NCBI RefSeq assembly: GCF_045762675.1
Contig: NZ_JBJDLK010000003.1
Span: forward strand, 496,001 to 560,000
DNA: 64,000 nt
Source: Elizabethkingia meningoseptica_A
GTDB lineage: Bacteria > Bacteroidota > Bacteroidia > Flavobacteriales > Weeksellaceae
Direction of reading: 5' to 3'
Positions 8,035-18,032 of this stretch are shown here, piece by piece (positions within the stretch are counted from its first letter, which is position 1; every line of letters begins with the position of its first letter). The notes beneath the pieces were generated by a model that was given only the letters and a program-made list of their open reading frames with translations, was not told where the DNA came from and searched no databases. Both the position numbers and the translations under genes were made by a program.

Positions 8035-10188
8035 TTAAAACCAGTGTCCTAATACAACATTAAAAATTCCTTTTTCACCTTTATTAAAGGGCTGGCTGTA
8101 GTTAAGTTTTATTTGTCCGAAAGGAGAACTGTATCCGGCTGTAAGACCAACTGAGTTATTTCGGAAACTTAAAAATTCGGTATTTTTTATATTAGGGAAT
8201 AAACTTGCGGTATTGTAACTGGCGATAAGATAATAGTTCTTTAATATTCTGTATTGGAAATTATTTGAAATTCTAAGTACGTTATTGTCCATTTTCTGAC
8301 CGAACTGAAGTCCGTCGAAAGAAACAAACGATCCTAAATTTTGTTCAAAAATTCCACCAAGTCTGTATTTGTAAAATTCAGGAACTTCACCAAATGTTAC
8401 ACCCATAAATCCTGAAATACGATACGTAAGTCTGTCAGAGAATCTGAAATTTAATTTAATGTTTCCTGTGATCTGTGCACCCTTATCTTCAAACTGAGTA
8501 TTTTTGTTGAATATGTCCTGAGCTTTTGCCAGGATATCTATATAGATGCCTCTTGTAGGGAATTCTGTGTTATCCTGAGTATCACTTTTGATAAATACGT
8601 AAGGATTGTAATAATTGAATGTGTTTTTCTGTCCGCCTATTCTCTGTGTAAATATATCATAACTGATTCCACCACCAATAGCATATCTGTCTTTCCATAC
8701 AGATTGAATATATATTTCATTCCGGAACCAGTCCCAGGTTTGATAAATATTGGCATTAGCATCTTTCAGGTCAAATTTCATACCGGAAGAATAAATACCG
8801 AATCCGGGAATATATCCGTTATCCATCAGATAATTAAAATAATAACGGAATTTGTCTCCAAAAACCACATCAAGACTAGCCGTTGAGTTTTTAAATAAAG
8901 CTCTTTTTGCGGTAATATTAGTTAAAAGACCGGTCTTAAAAATTTCATCATAATGCAAGCCGAATTTCAAAAATAACCTGTTCGGATCTTCAGCTACATC
9001 CATCTTCAGAATATTACGTCCATTATCATTTACAATGTCATAATTAATGAAACTGTAATTGTTGGTAGCATATAGCTTATCTATCTTCTCATTGATGTTG
9101 CTGTAGGTATACTGATAAGGGATTTTAAGGCCCATTTTACCTTTGATATAATCTTTGTTATAGATATTGTCATTTATGATCTCGAAGTCGTCTATTTTGT
9201 ACACTTCTGAGAGAATAGGCTTTTTATCGGATACATATAAAGATTCTTTTTGAGGAAGCTGTTTCAGTATTCCGGAGTATCTCATGGCTTCATCATATCC
9301 GGCTTTGATTGTTTTGCCTTTTTCATCGAAACTTGTAACGCCCACACCGGTTAATACAGGCTGAATATTAACATCAGTATAAGGCAATTGTTTTCTTGTT
9401 TCTTTTACAATCCCGAATGTTATAATCTGGTTAAGTATAGATACAATATTATTCAGCTGATCTCTCTTATCAAACCCCTGATCCAGATTTACCCCGATCA
9501 CGATGTCCATTCCTTTCTTTTTTAAAGGGCCTGAAGGATAGTTAATGGTAATACCACCATCTACATAAAGACTGTCTCCGATTTTTACGGGATCCAGTAA
9601 TCCCGGAAAAGCTGAACTTGCCATTATGGCTTTGGAAAGATCTCCGGATTCCAGTTGTTTGGCTTCACCGGTTTCAATATTAGTGGCGATACAAAAGAAG
9701 GGGATAGGGAGTTTACTGAAATCCTGAACGGATGAATAATTTCTGAATAGTTCCTTGAACATGGCCAGATTTTTCTGACCTGAAGAAATACTTGAAGGTA
9801 GTACGATCTTTCCTTTTTGTAAAGGGATTTTCAGAAGATACTTGTCTACGTTTTTGCTAAAGAATGAGGTTTGCTGGCGCGGGGAGGAACTATTGAGGAC
9901 ATTATAAAAATCGGTATTCAGGACAATATTTTCAATTTCTTTTCCTGAGTATCCCGTTGCATATAATCCGCCGATTATGGCTCCCATACTTGTTCCGCCT
10001 ATATAATCTACTTTTACACCCATAGAATCCAGTACTTTAAGTACCCCTATGTGAGCAAAACCTTTAGCGCCGCCACCACTTAATGATAATCCGATTTTCG
10101 GATGCGGAGGAATAACTAAATTTTCTTTAACCTGAGAATGGCTAAAGATGCCTATAATGAACCCAAGAAAAAGAAAAATTTTTTTCAT
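8035..10188 (-). CDS. Patatin-like phospholipase with C-terminal outer-membrane barrel
   Basis: 717 aa with a signal peptide (cleavage probably after FSHSQ, residue 19). The patatin domain spans about residues 30-290, with oxyanion motif SGGGAKG (37-43), nucleophile Ser67 in GTSMG and Asp210 in the DGG motif. A POTRA-like segment follows, then a BamA/TamA-like beta-barrel ending in a terminal aromatic (GHWF). This is the layout of PlpD-type (type Vd) proteins, in which the barrel anchors or exports the lipase. It probably sits in the outer membrane and hydrolyses phospholipid acyl chains; surface exposure is inference. It appears as a single gene, separated by about 50-90 bp from its neighbours. 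Confidence 0.9.
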   Translation of the reverse strand: MKKIFLFLGFIIGIFSHSQVKENLVIPPHPKIGLSLSGGGAKGFAHIGVLKVLDSMGVKVDYIGGTSMGAIIGGLYATGYSGKEIENIVLNTDFYNVLNSSSPRQQTSFFSKNVDKYLLKIPLQKGKIVLPSSISSGQKNLAMFKELFRNYSSVQDFSKLPIPFFCIATNIETGEAKQLESGDLSKAIMASSAFPGLLDPVKIGDSLYVDGGITINYPSGPLKKKGMDIVIGVNLDQGFDKRDQLNNIVSILNQIITFGIVKETRKQLPYTDVNIQPVLTGVGVTSFDEKGKTIKAGYDEAMRYSGILKQLPQKESLYVSDKKPILSEVYKIDDFEIINDNIYNKDYIKGKMGLKIPYQYTYSNINEKIDKLYATNNYSFINYDIVNDNGRNILKMDVAEDPNRLFLKFGLHYDEIFKTGLLTNITAKRALFKNSTASLDVVFGDKFRYYFNYLMDNGYIPGFGIYSSGMKFDLKDANANIYQTWDWFRNEIYIQSVWKDRYAIGGGISYDIFTQRIGGQKNTFNYYNPYVFIKSDTQDNTEFPTRGIYIDILAKAQDIFNKNTQFEDKGAQITGNIKLNFRFSDRLTYRISGFMGVTFGEVPEFYKYRLGGIFEQNLGSFVSFDGLQFGQKMDNNVLRISNNFQYRILKNYYLIASYNTASLFPNIKNTEFLSFRNNSVGLTAGYSSPFGQIKLNYSQPFNKGEKGIFNVVLGHWF

Positions 10189-10241
10189 CCTGTATTGTAT
10201 TTTGTTTATTGATGAAATGAAAGAATGTATAATTTATTTCA

Positions 10242-12692
10242 TCAGTCTTTTATATAAATTCTTTTTACACGTCTTGAAATAGAAGTTAATACCTCGTAAG
10301 GAATCGTCTGACAATATTCTGCAAACTGTTCCAGGCTTGGATTACCATTGAAGATAATTACATCGTCACCTTCAGAAACCGGATCATTTCCGATATCTAC
10401 CATCAGCATATCCATGCATATATTTCCCTGAATAGGATAAAGTTTTCCTTTAATACCTACAAAACCTTTTCCGTTGCTTAACAGCCGCGGAATTCCATCG
10501 GCATAACCAACAGCTATTGTGGCGATATTGGTATTATTTACAGCTTTAAATCTTCTGTTGTAACCCAGTGATTCTCCGGTATGAAGAGGAGAAATCTGAG
10601 TGATAACTGTTTTAAAGCAAACGGCACTTTGCAATAAAGGCTTTATAGCAGGATTTGCAGTGTATCCTATCATTCCGATACCAATTCTTACCATGTCAAA
10701 TTGATATTCTGAAAAGTTAGTAATTCCGGGTGAATTAAGACAATGTCTTATCGGAGTATCTTCAGTTCCGGCAAGTACATAGTCCGAATTTTCTGTATAA
10801 AGCTTAATCTGTTCCAGTGTATAAGCTCTTTCTTCAGGATCATCCGCAGAAGAAAGATGAGTGAAAATGCTGGCTATTCTCAGATTATTTTCTTTAATCT
10901 TTACCAGAAGTTCATCCAGATCTTCTCTTCTGAAGCCCAGACGATGCATTCCTGTTTCAAGTTTTATATGAATAGGGTATCTTTCATGAATCCCTTTTTT
11001 TCTGAGCGCTTTCAGGAAAAGATCGAGAACTTTAAAACTATAAATTTCCGGTTCCAGCTGATAATCGATAATGGTATCATAGCTGTTCAGTTCCGGATTC
11101 ATCACCATAATAGGAAGGGTGATCTTATTTTTTCTTAAATCAACGCCTTCGTCTGCATAAGCAACCGCAAGATAATCGATATTATGATGCTGTAAGAATT
11201 CTGCAATTTCATAACCTCCCAGGCCATAGGAATAGGCTTTTACCATAGCCATCATTTTGGTCTCTGGTTTCAGAAAGCTTTTATGTACATTAATATTGTG
11301 GAGAATAGCATTAAGATTTACTTCAAGTACCGTATCATGTGACTGAAGTTCAAGTTCTTTCTTTAGTGTTTCTAATTCAAATTTACGGGCACCTTTTAAT
11401 AAAATTAATGAGTTTTCAATTTCTCTAAAATTTTGATTTTCAGATAATTCTTTAATGTTATCAAAAGTAAAAGTTTCAGTATTGAATAGGTCTGAAAACT
11501 TTGTGATTTCCTGCCCGATAAGGTAAACCTGATTAAATAGCTGTTCATTTACAAGTCCTGCAACAACAGGATATAAGTGTTCAGAATGATCTTTAACATC
11601 ATGAATATCGGTAAGAACCAGAACTTTTTCAGGTTTATTACCGTATTGCTTCAGCGTACTCAGTGCAATTTTCAGTGAGTCGATATCCAGGTTGTAAGAG
11701 TCGTTAATAATAAGATTATCTCTTTCGCCTTTTATACTTTCCATCCGCATTTCCACAGCATGCAGATTGTTGAGTTTCTCTATAATTTTTGCATGCGGAA
11801 TATTCAGAAAGTTGAGCGTAGCTATAACAGCCAGCGCATTATGTATAGTTGCCTGGTCCCTGTTGGTAAAAGGAATCAGGATATTTCCGTCTAAAAGTTT
11901 GATGCTGAAAGCGCCTTTCTGGTCGATAGGGCTTTCAATTAAAATATCGTTAGAAGTGTCTAATCCATAGGAAATCAGTTTTTTATCCTGATATAAACTT
12001 TGTATTTTAGTTTTTACCAAAGGATGATCTCCATTATAAATGATTACTTCTGTATGTTTAAAGAGTTTCAATTTTTCATCTAAAAGCTCTTCTTCATTTT
12101 CAAAATATTCAGAATGTGCAGATCCCAAATGGGTGAAAATACCAATCTGTGGAGAAAATATTTCGGCCTGCATTTTCATTTCACCGGGTTTGGAAATTCC
12201 CACTTCAAAAATTCCGAGTTCATCTTCTTCATTAGCCTGAAGAATGGAGAGGGGAAGGCCTATCTGGGAATTATAACTTTTCGGGCTTTTTACTACCTTC
12301 ATTTCATCCCAAAGACATTGATATAACCATTCCTTTACGATGGTTTTTCCATTACTCCCCGTAATTCCTATCGTGTTGAGATGGAGTTTCTGAAGATGCT
12401 GCTGAGCCAGTTGCCTGAGAAAATTCTGCGTATCGGGTGTGATGATCCATGTGATATCTTCTCCTGCATTTTCAGGTAACGATTCTGTGATAATTACCTT
12501 TATTCCTTTATCAATTGCTTCTTTTATATATCTGGAGCCATTGCTTTTAAGGGTTTTCAATGCTATAAATGCATTGTTTTTTGCAGAGAAAATCAATCTG
12601 CTGTCGAAAATCAGTTGTTCAACAGTTTCATTATTATTTCCGATAACCTGGGAGCTGGTCATTAGTCCTAACTCCGTGACAGTGTATTTCAT
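10242..12692 (-). CDS. murF: MurF-alanine racemase fusion
   Basis: Bifunctional cytoplasmic enzyme for peptidoglycan precursors. The N-terminal half (about 1-445) is UDP-MurNAc-tripeptide:D-Ala-D-Ala ligase with ATP loop GITGSNGKT. The C-terminal half (about 455-816) is a PLP-dependent alanine racemase with Lys485 in VKAYSYG and the GYNRRF segment near the second catalytic region. The fusion couples D-Ala supply to its use and is common in Bacteroidetes, so the 816-aa length is expected. Its start overlaps the tdk stop by 4 bp, which implies translational coupling. Confidence 0.96.
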   Translation of the reverse strand: MKYTVTELGLMTSSQVIGNNNETVEQLIFDSRLIFSAKNNAFIALKTLKSNGSRYIKEAIDKGIKVIITESLPENAGEDITWIITPDTQNFLRQLAQQHLQKLHLNTIGITGSNGKTIVKEWLYQCLWDEMKVVKSPKSYNSQIGLPLSILQANEEDELGIFEVGISKPGEMKMQAEIFSPQIGIFTHLGSAHSEYFENEEELLDEKLKLFKHTEVIIYNGDHPLVKTKIQSLYQDKKLISYGLDTSNDILIESPIDQKGAFSIKLLDGNILIPFTNRDQATIHNALAVIATLNFLNIPHAKIIEKLNNLHAVEMRMESIKGERDNLIINDSYNLDIDSLKIALSTLKQYGNKPEKVLVLTDIHDVKDHSEHLYPVVAGLVNEQLFNQVYLIGQEITKFSDLFNTETFTFDNIKELSENQNFREIENSLILLKGARKFELETLKKELELQSHDTVLEVNLNAILHNINVHKSFLKPETKMMAMVKAYSYGLGGYEIAEFLQHHNIDYLAVAYADEGVDLRKNKITLPIMVMNPELNSYDTIIDYQLEPEIYSFKVLDLFLKALRKKGIHERYPIHIKLETGMHRLGFRREDLDELLVKIKENNLRIASIFTHLSSADDPEERAYTLEQIKLYTENSDYVLAGTEDTPIRHCLNSPGITNFSEYQFDMVRIGIGMIGYTANPAIKPLLQSAVCFKTVITQISPLHTGESLGYNRRFKAVNNTNIATIAVGYADGIPRLLSNGKGFVGIKGKLYPIQGNICMDMLMVDIGNDPVSEGDDVIIFNGNPSLEQFAEYCQTIPYEVLTSISRRVKRIYIKD

Positions 12693-13282
12693 TTATTTTC
12701 TTCTAGCTTTTGCATTTCCTCCCGAAAGATCCGGCGGCTCACAGCTTCATAGCTGTCAGTTTCTCCTAACTGAACCAAATCTTTACTGGCGGATGTTCTT
12801 AATGAATAATTGGCCAAATTTCCTGTTCTTTTGCAAATAGCATGCACTTTTGTTACGTATTCCGCTGTGGCCATAAGAAAGGGCATAGGGCCAAAAGGGC
12901 GTCCCATAAAGTCCATATCGAGTCCGGCAATAACGACTCTTGTTCCGTTATTGGCGAGCTGATTGGCAACCTCAACAATACTTTCGTCAAAAAACTGTGC
13001 CTCATCGATACCTACCACATCGCAGTTAGACCCCAATAATAAAATTTCATCGGGGTTATCTACAGCTGTACTCCGGATCTTGTTTTCGTTATGTGAAACA
13101 ATATCTTCTTCAGAATACCGGACATCAATTCTGGGCTTAAAAATCTCTACTTGCTGCCCTGCCATTTCCGCCCGGCGAAGGCGCCTGATGAGTTCCTCCG
13201 TTTTACCGGAAAACATTGAGCCACATATCACTTCCATCCACCCGCTCTGCTTAGCGTGGTTAATTGTATTTTCTAAAAACAT
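12689..13282 (-). CDS. tdk: Thymidine kinase
   Basis: Phosphorylates thymidine in nucleotide salvage. 197 aa, type II family. P-loop GSMFSGKT is at residues 21-28 and the Walker B/lasso motif DEAQFF is near residue 94. The usual four-Cys zinc knuckle is reduced here to a single Cys in AICKRTGN; I recall the same in flavobacterial homologues. It is the first gene of a tdk/murF-alr pair that diverges from the plus-strand gene at 13329. Confidence 0.95.
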   Translation of the reverse strand: MFLENTINHAKQSGWMEVICGSMFSGKTEELIRRLRRAEMAGQQVEIFKPRIDVRYSEEDIVSHNENKIRSTAVDNPDEILLLGSNCDVVGIDEAQFFDESIVEVANQLANNGTRVVIAGLDMDFMGRPFGPMPFLMATAEYVTKVHAICKRTGNLANYSLRTSASKDLVQLGETDSYEAVSRRIFREEMQKLEENK

Positions 13283-13328
13283 TTGTTAACTTAGCACATA
13301 TTATTCCACATCAAAATTACATAAAATA

Positions 13329-14480
13329 ATGATGCAAAACTCTCATGATGTTAAGGGCAGAATCCTTGAAGAAGTTAAAAAACTGGCTTCAGACATAGCC
13401 TCAGTTCAGTCAACTGTAGGATTAATTACTAATTATCAGAAAGTTCAGTCCCTTTATGAAAAAGTGGCTTTTCTAAAAATACTGACGGAAGAAAGTATTG
13501 ATATTCATCAAAGAAAAAATGAATTGGAAGCGATGATTGAAGCTAATCCGACTCATGATAAATCAGAAGAAGCATTGGAAAAAGAAAGGGAAGTGAGAGC
13601 TGCATATGAAGCTGATGAAGCAAATGATGAAGCCCCGGAAGAAATATCCGAAATTACTCATGAAGAAGAAGTTCCGATAGCATCTGAAGAAAAAGAGAAT
13701 GTAATTGTTCTGAAAACGGAAAATATTATTGAGAATGATCATTCGGAAGAAGAGGATTATGTAAATACACTGGAAGAAAATCAACCTGAAGCAATCCGCG
13801 AAGAAGCTAAACAACCAGAGGAAATTATAGCTTCTGTTCAGGAAGAACCCGTTGCAGAATCAGAGGAATATAAAACAGAAGCAACAGAAACTACTGTTGA
13901 TACAGCTATTGCAGAAGAAGAAGAAGAAGAAACTGAAATTTCTGAGGATGGTAATCATGAAGAAGTGAAATCCGTTTCTGAAAAAGTGGAAGAGACTATT
14001 GAACAACCTGAGACAACGGCAGAAATAAAAGAACCGGAAATCTATACCGAAGAACTGTTTGCGCCGGAACCTTCTGAGATACACAAAATGACAGAAGAAG
14101 AACTGGCATCTCATAAAGTAAAACTGGCCTCTATTAAAGGACTTAAACCAATAATAAGAGAGCAAATAGCAGAAGAAAAGCCAGCTACTGAAGAAAGTAT
14201 AAAAGCAGGAGATAACGCAGCTTTTACACCCATGAATGCATCGGCTTCGGTTCAGGTAGGACAATTCAGACTTGATCTGAATGACAGAATGGCTTTCTTA
14301 AAGAAGTTGTTTAATAATGATGATGGTGAAATGAAAATTGTACTGGAAAAACTAAATGAATTCCAAACTCTTGATGAGGCAAAAGAATTCCTTAGTGATA
14401 TTTATTATGATAAAGACTGGAAATCTGCAGATGAATATGCACAAAGATTATGGTCGTTAGTGGAAAGCAGATTTAGATAA
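13329..14480 (+). CDS. Acidic protein of unknown function
   Basis: 383 aa, no family recognised with certainty. The N-terminal 75 residues are a predicted helix-rich conserved part (MMQNSHDVKGRILEEVKKLAS). Residues about 75-290 are a low-complexity, very Glu-rich linker with few hydrophobics. The C-terminal 90 residues (FRLDLNDRMAFLKKLFNNDD to the end) look folded. There is no signal peptide or membrane segment, so it is probably cytoplasmic. Its stop codon overlaps the rsmI start (TAATG), so the two genes are translationally coupled. I recall similar uncharacterised proteins next to rsmI in Chryseobacterium. Confidence 0.75.
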   Translation: MMQNSHDVKGRILEEVKKLASDIASVQSTVGLITNYQKVQSLYEKVAFLKILTEESIDIHQRKNELEAMIEANPTHDKSEEALEKEREVRAAYEADEANDEAPEEISEITHEEEVPIASEEKENVIVLKTENIIENDHSEEEDYVNTLEENQPEAIREEAKQPEEIIASVQEEPVAESEEYKTEATETTVDTAIAEEEEEETEISEDGNHEEVKSVSEKVEETIEQPETTAEIKEPEIYTEELFAPEPSEIHKMTEEELASHKVKLASIKGLKPIIREQIAEEKPATEESIKAGDNAAFTPMNASASVQVGQFRLDLNDRMAFLKKLFNNDDGEMKIVLEKLNEFQTLDEAKEFLSDIYYDKDWKSADEYAQRLWSLVESRFR

Positions 14481-15154
14481 TGAGTGGTATTTTATATTTT
14501 GTACCTACACCGGTTGGTAACCTTGAAGATATGACGTTCAGGGCAATAAAGGTACTAAAAGAAGCAGATTATATTTTATGTGAAGATACCCGTACATCGG
14601 GCGTATTATTGAAGCATTATGAAATTTCAAAGCCTTTAAGGTCTTATCATTTGCATAATGAACATCAGGCAACAGAAAAAGTAATTGAAGATTTAAAAAA
14701 CGGGCAGAATGTAGCCCTGATAACAGATGCCGGGACACCGGGAATCTCCGATCCGGGATATCTTTTGGCAAAAGCCGGAAGAGATAATGATATAGAAATG
14801 ATTTGCCTTCCGGGCGCAACGGCTTTTGTACCGGCTTTGGTGGTTTCGGGATTACCGAATCACGATTTCTATTTCGCCGGATTTTTACCACAAAAGAAAG
14901 GTCGTCAGACCAAGTTGAAACAACTGGCTGAAGAAAAAAAGACAATTGTTCTTTATGAAAGCCCTCATAAAATAAATACTACGCTGGAGCAGATAAAGGA
15001 ATTTTTCGGAGAGCAGACACAGGTGAGTCTGAGCCGTGAAATTTCTAAAAAGTTTGAAGAGACTAAACGTGGTACCATCGATGAATTAATTGAATTTTCA
15101 AAGAGTAAAACTTTAAAGGGAGAGATTGTCCTTATTCTGAATAACAGCATTTAA
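14480..15154 (+). CDS. rsmI: 16S rRNA (cytidine(1402)-2'-O)-methyltransferase
   Basis: Methylates the 2'-OH of C1402 in the 16S rRNA decoding centre. 224 aa, tetrapyrrole-methylase fold. Signatures are YFVPTPVGNLEDMTFRA at the N-terminus, CEDTRTSG, the SAM-binding TDAGTPGISDPG and LPGATAFVPALV. The start overlaps the preceding stop by one base. No terminator is evident before the fucosidase gene. Confidence 0.95.
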   Translation: MSGILYFVPTPVGNLEDMTFRAIKVLKEADYILCEDTRTSGVLLKHYEISKPLRSYHLHNEHQATEKVIEDLKNGQNVALITDAGTPGISDPGYLLAKAGRDNDIEMICLPGATAFVPALVVSGLPNHDFYFAGFLPQKKGRQTKLKQLAEEKKTIVLYESPHKINTTLEQIKEFFGEQTQVSLSREISKKFEETKRGTIDELIEFSKSKTLKGEIVLILNNSI

Positions 15155-15309
15155 AAAAACTAAAAATATTTTAACCACACAGACATTGTTTTAAGAGTAT
15201 AAGCCATGCATTAGGATGGTAGCGATATAAAAGAAGTTGTTTCCACGGTGTTATGTGATTGTAAAATATGATATAATCAACTAAAAACTAAAACCAAAAT
15301 CTCAAAACT

Positions 15310-16644
15310 ATGTTGAAGAAAACCTTACTAACGCTAATGTTGGGAAGTTCTCTGTTAGGCTTCTCTCAACAAAACTACCAGCCGTCACAGGCTAATCTTA
15401 AAGCCAGAACTGAATTTCAGGATGAAAAATTCGGTATGTTTATCCATTTTGGTCTGTACAGTGAACTGGGCAGAGGAGAATGGGTAATGAATAACGATAA
15501 GATTCCTGTTAATGATTATGCCAAGCTGAAGGACTTTTTTAATCCCATAGGATTCAATGCTAAAGAATATGTTTCTATGGCTAAAAATGCTGGTGTAAAA
15601 TATATTACACTCGTTACACGCCACCATGATGGCTTTAGCATGTGGGATACCAAATACTCAGATTTCAATATTATGAATACACCATTCAAAAGAGATCTGG
15701 TAAAAGAACTGGCAGATGAATGCCATAAGCAGGGCGTGAAAATTGCTTTTTATTACTCTTTACTGGACTGGACAAGAACAGATTATTCTTACTGGACGGG
15801 TCGTACCGGAAAGGGAACAGGCCGTACAGAGAAAGGAAACTGGGATGACTACATCCGGTTTATGAAAAACCAACTGACGGAGTTACTTACCAAATATGGT
15901 GAAGTTTCAGGGATCTGGTTTGATGGTTACTGGGATCAGATGGAAGAAGAAAAAGCAGGAAGAAGTGAAAAGACCTATCTGGACTGGAAAATGCCGGAGA
16001 TTTATCAACTTATTCATCAACTTCAACCGCAATGTCTTGTAGGAAATAACCATCATATTACACCACTGCCGGGAGAAGATTTTCAGATGTTTGAAAGGGA
16101 TATTCCCGGACAAAATGAACATGGATTGAGTTTTCAGAAGCCTTCTCAACTTCCTTTAGAAACATGCGCTACACTTAATGATTCATGGGGGTTTGAGTTA
16201 AAAGACAACAAGAACAAGACCTTCAGAGAATTTTTACATCTGCTGGTAAACGCTGCAGGAAGTAATGCTAATTTACTGATGAACATTGGTCCGATGCCTA
16301 ACGGTAAAGTTCCACAGCCTTTTATTAATTCTTTTAAGGAAATGGGAGACTGGATGAAAGTTTATGGCGAGAGTATTTACGGAACCAGAGGAGGTTATTT
16401 TCCGATTCAGAAATGGGGAGCCGTTACTCAAAAGCCCGGAAAAGTCTATGTTCATATCCTTAAAAATAACGGCGAAAAAACAATTACTCTGGAAAAATTT
16501 CCATTTAAAAAGATTAATTCCGCATATTTGCTGAAAGATAAAAAAACGATAAAGTATACCTTAAAGAATAATACTTTAACGTTTGACAGCTATACGGTGG
16601 ATGAACAGAATCCGGATGCTGTGATTGTTTTTGAAGGAAAATAA
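15310..16644 (+). CDS. Secreted alpha-L-fucosidase, GH29
   Basis: Glycoside hydrolase that releases alpha-linked L-fucose from glycans. 444 aa. Signal peptide residues 1-20 (ends LLGFSQ) indicates periplasmic or surface location. The catalytic barrel shows KFGMFIHFGLY, TRHHDGFSMWDTKYSDF and the nucleophile Asp205 in GIWFDGYWD. A small beta domain follows at the C-terminus. No SusC/D partner or sugar regulator is nearby, so it is not part of a visible polysaccharide locus. The stop lies 13 bp before fabG. Confidence 0.93.
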   Translation: MLKKTLLTLMLGSSLLGFSQQNYQPSQANLKARTEFQDEKFGMFIHFGLYSELGRGEWVMNNDKIPVNDYAKLKDFFNPIGFNAKEYVSMAKNAGVKYITLVTRHHDGFSMWDTKYSDFNIMNTPFKRDLVKELADECHKQGVKIAFYYSLLDWTRTDYSYWTGRTGKGTGRTEKGNWDDYIRFMKNQLTELLTKYGEVSGIWFDGYWDQMEEEKAGRSEKTYLDWKMPEIYQLIHQLQPQCLVGNNHHITPLPGEDFQMFERDIPGQNEHGLSFQKPSQLPLETCATLNDSWGFELKDNKNKTFREFLHLLVNAAGSNANLLMNIGPMPNGKVPQPFINSFKEMGDWMKVYGESIYGTRGGYFPIQKWGAVTQKPGKVYVHILKNNGEKTITLEKFPFKKINSAYLLKDKKTIKYTLKNNTLTFDSYTVDEQNPDAVIVFEGK

Positions 16645-16657
16645 ACATACATTAAAT

Positions 16658-17401
16658 ATGAAACTATTAGAAGGAAAAGTAGCCCTTATTACAGGAGCAA
16701 CCCGTGGAATCGGGAGAGGCATAGCAGAGGTTTTTGCTCAACAAGGGGCGAAAGTTGCTTTTACCTATGCAGGTTCTGTAGATAAAGCGAAAGAATTGGA
16801 ATCAGAATTAAGCACGGTTACCCAGATAAAAGGGTATCAGTCGGATGCTTCTGATTATGATGCAGCACAGAAGTTGGTAGATGATGTAATGGCAGAATTC
16901 GGACAGATAGATATCCTGATTAATAATGCCGGAATTACAAGAGATAACTTAATGCTTCGTATGTCTAAAGAAGACTGGGATACTATTATCAAAGTAAACC
17001 TGGATTCTGTATTCAACCTTACAAAAGCGGTTATTAAACCAATGATGAAGGCAAAAAGCGGTTCTATCATCAATATGTCTTCAGTAGTAGGTGTTAAAGG
17101 AAATGCAGGACAGGCAAATTATGCCGCTTCTAAAGCAGGAGTAATCGGATTCTCTAAATCCATTGCGCTGGAATTAGGCTCCAGAAATATCCGTTGTAAT
17201 GTTGTGGCACCGGGATTCATTGAAACAGAAATGACTGCGGTTCTGGATGAGAAAACTGTACAGGGCTGGAGAGACGGAATTCCGTTAAAAAGAGGCGGAC
17301 AGCCGGAGGATGTTGCCAATGCATGCGTATTCTTAGGAAGCAATATGTCTTCTTACATTACAGGCCAGGTTCTGAATGTAGACGGAGGGATGTTAACATA
17401 A
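16658..17401 (+). CDS. fabG: 3-oxoacyl-[acyl-carrier-protein] reductase
   Basis: NADPH-dependent short-chain reductase for the first reduction of fatty-acid elongation. 247 aa from the ATG at 16658. A longer reading from 16625 overlaps the fucosidase and adds residues unlike the family. Rossmann motif TGATRGIG (residues 12-19), NNAG, catalytic Ser in MSSVVG and the YAASK Tyr/Lys pair are all present, and GGQPEDVA near the C-terminus is typical. A terminator hairpin follows directly. Confidence 0.95.
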   Translation: MKLLEGKVALITGATRGIGRGIAEVFAQQGAKVAFTYAGSVDKAKELESELSTVTQIKGYQSDASDYDAAQKLVDDVMAEFGQIDILINNAGITRDNLMLRMSKEDWDTIIKVNLDSVFNLTKAVIKPMMKAKSGSIINMSSVVGVKGNAGQANYAASKAGVIGFSKSIALELGSRNIRCNVVAPGFIETEMTAVLDEKTVQGWRDGIPLKRGGQPEDVANACVFLGSNMSSYITGQVLNVDGGMLT

Positions 17402-17407
17402 AAAAAC

Positions 17408-17435
17408 AAAAAGGCTTTGAAAAAAGCCTTTTTTT
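17408..17435 (+). terminator. Terminator after fabG
   Basis: A short AAAGGC/GCCTTT stem (17410-17415 with 17426-17431) is followed by a T-tract. It ends about 10 bp before the nucleosidase start codon, leaving almost no room for a separate promoter unless read-through occurs. Confidence 0.6.
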
Positions 17436-17444
17436 ATTCATGAT

Positions 17445-18032
17445 ATGGAAAAGCTTACAATTGACGGGAAAGTCTATACTAATCCCGTTTTTGTCTTTGC
17501 AATGGAAAAAGAAGCCGGAGACCGGTTCACCGGAACGGAAATTATTTTCACCGGAATAGGTAAAGTAAATGCAAGTTATCATATGATGAAATATCTGGCC
17601 GGAAATAAGCCGGATATTATCATTAACATGGGAACAGCGGGGAGTACTTCTTTTAAGAGAGGAGAGGTGGTTTGCTGTACTCATTTTGTACAAAGAGATA
17701 TGGATGTGTCACCTTTGGGAATTGAGAAGTTTAAAACGCCCTTTTCGGATGAAGAAGTCGTTCTGCAATACGGAATTGAAATTGACAGCCTGTCAAAAGG
17801 TATTTGTGGTACCGGTGATAGCTTCGAAACTGAACATAATACCGATTTATATAATGTGCTGGATATGGAAGCCTATGCACTGGCTTTGATTGCCAAGCAG
17901 GAAAATATTCCTTTCCTCTGTCTGAAGTATATTTCTGATGGCGCAGATGATGAGGCCGTGGAAGACTGGACACAGGAGGTGAATAAGGCTTCAAAAGCAT
18001 TATATGACGTTATTACGACCAAAGTAAAATGA
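17445..18032 (+). CDS. MTA/SAH nucleosidase-like phosphorylase-superfamily protein
   Basis: 195 aa, PNP/UDP-phosphorylase superfamily, closest in look to 5'-methylthioadenosine/S-adenosylhomocysteine nucleosidases. Motifs are FTGIGKVNA, the INMGTAGS loop, and VLDMEAYALALIA, where the Met-Glu pair binds ribose; the SDGADD segment carries the catalytic Asp. It would cleave adenine or another base from a thio-ribonucleoside. SAM-derived products also arise from the radical SAM enzyme two genes downstream, which may explain the pairing. Its stop overlaps the next start by 4 bp. Confidence 0.8.
   Translation: MEKLTIDGKVYTNPVFVFAMEKEAGDRFTGTEIIFTGIGKVNASYHMMKYLAGNKPDIIINMGTAGSTSFKRGEVVCCTHFVQRDMDVSPLGIEKFKTPFSDEEVVLQYGIEIDSLSKGICGTGDSFETEHNTDLYNVLDMEAYALALIAKQENIPFLCLKYISDGADDEAVEDWTQEVNKASKALYDVITTKVK

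Noticed and set aside
10242..12692. MurF-alanine racemase fusion as a novel enzyme
   Set aside because: It is a well-known arrangement in Bacteroidetes.
12689..13282. Loss of the zinc knuckle in thymidine kinase as a sign of inactivation
   Set aside because: P-loop and DEAQ motifs are intact and, from memory, flavobacterial homologues share this form.
13563..14264. Long minus-strand frames with Phe/Cys-rich translations
   Set aside because: Shadow of the Glu-rich plus-strand gene: GAA/GAG codons read in reverse give Phe and Leu-rich nonsense.
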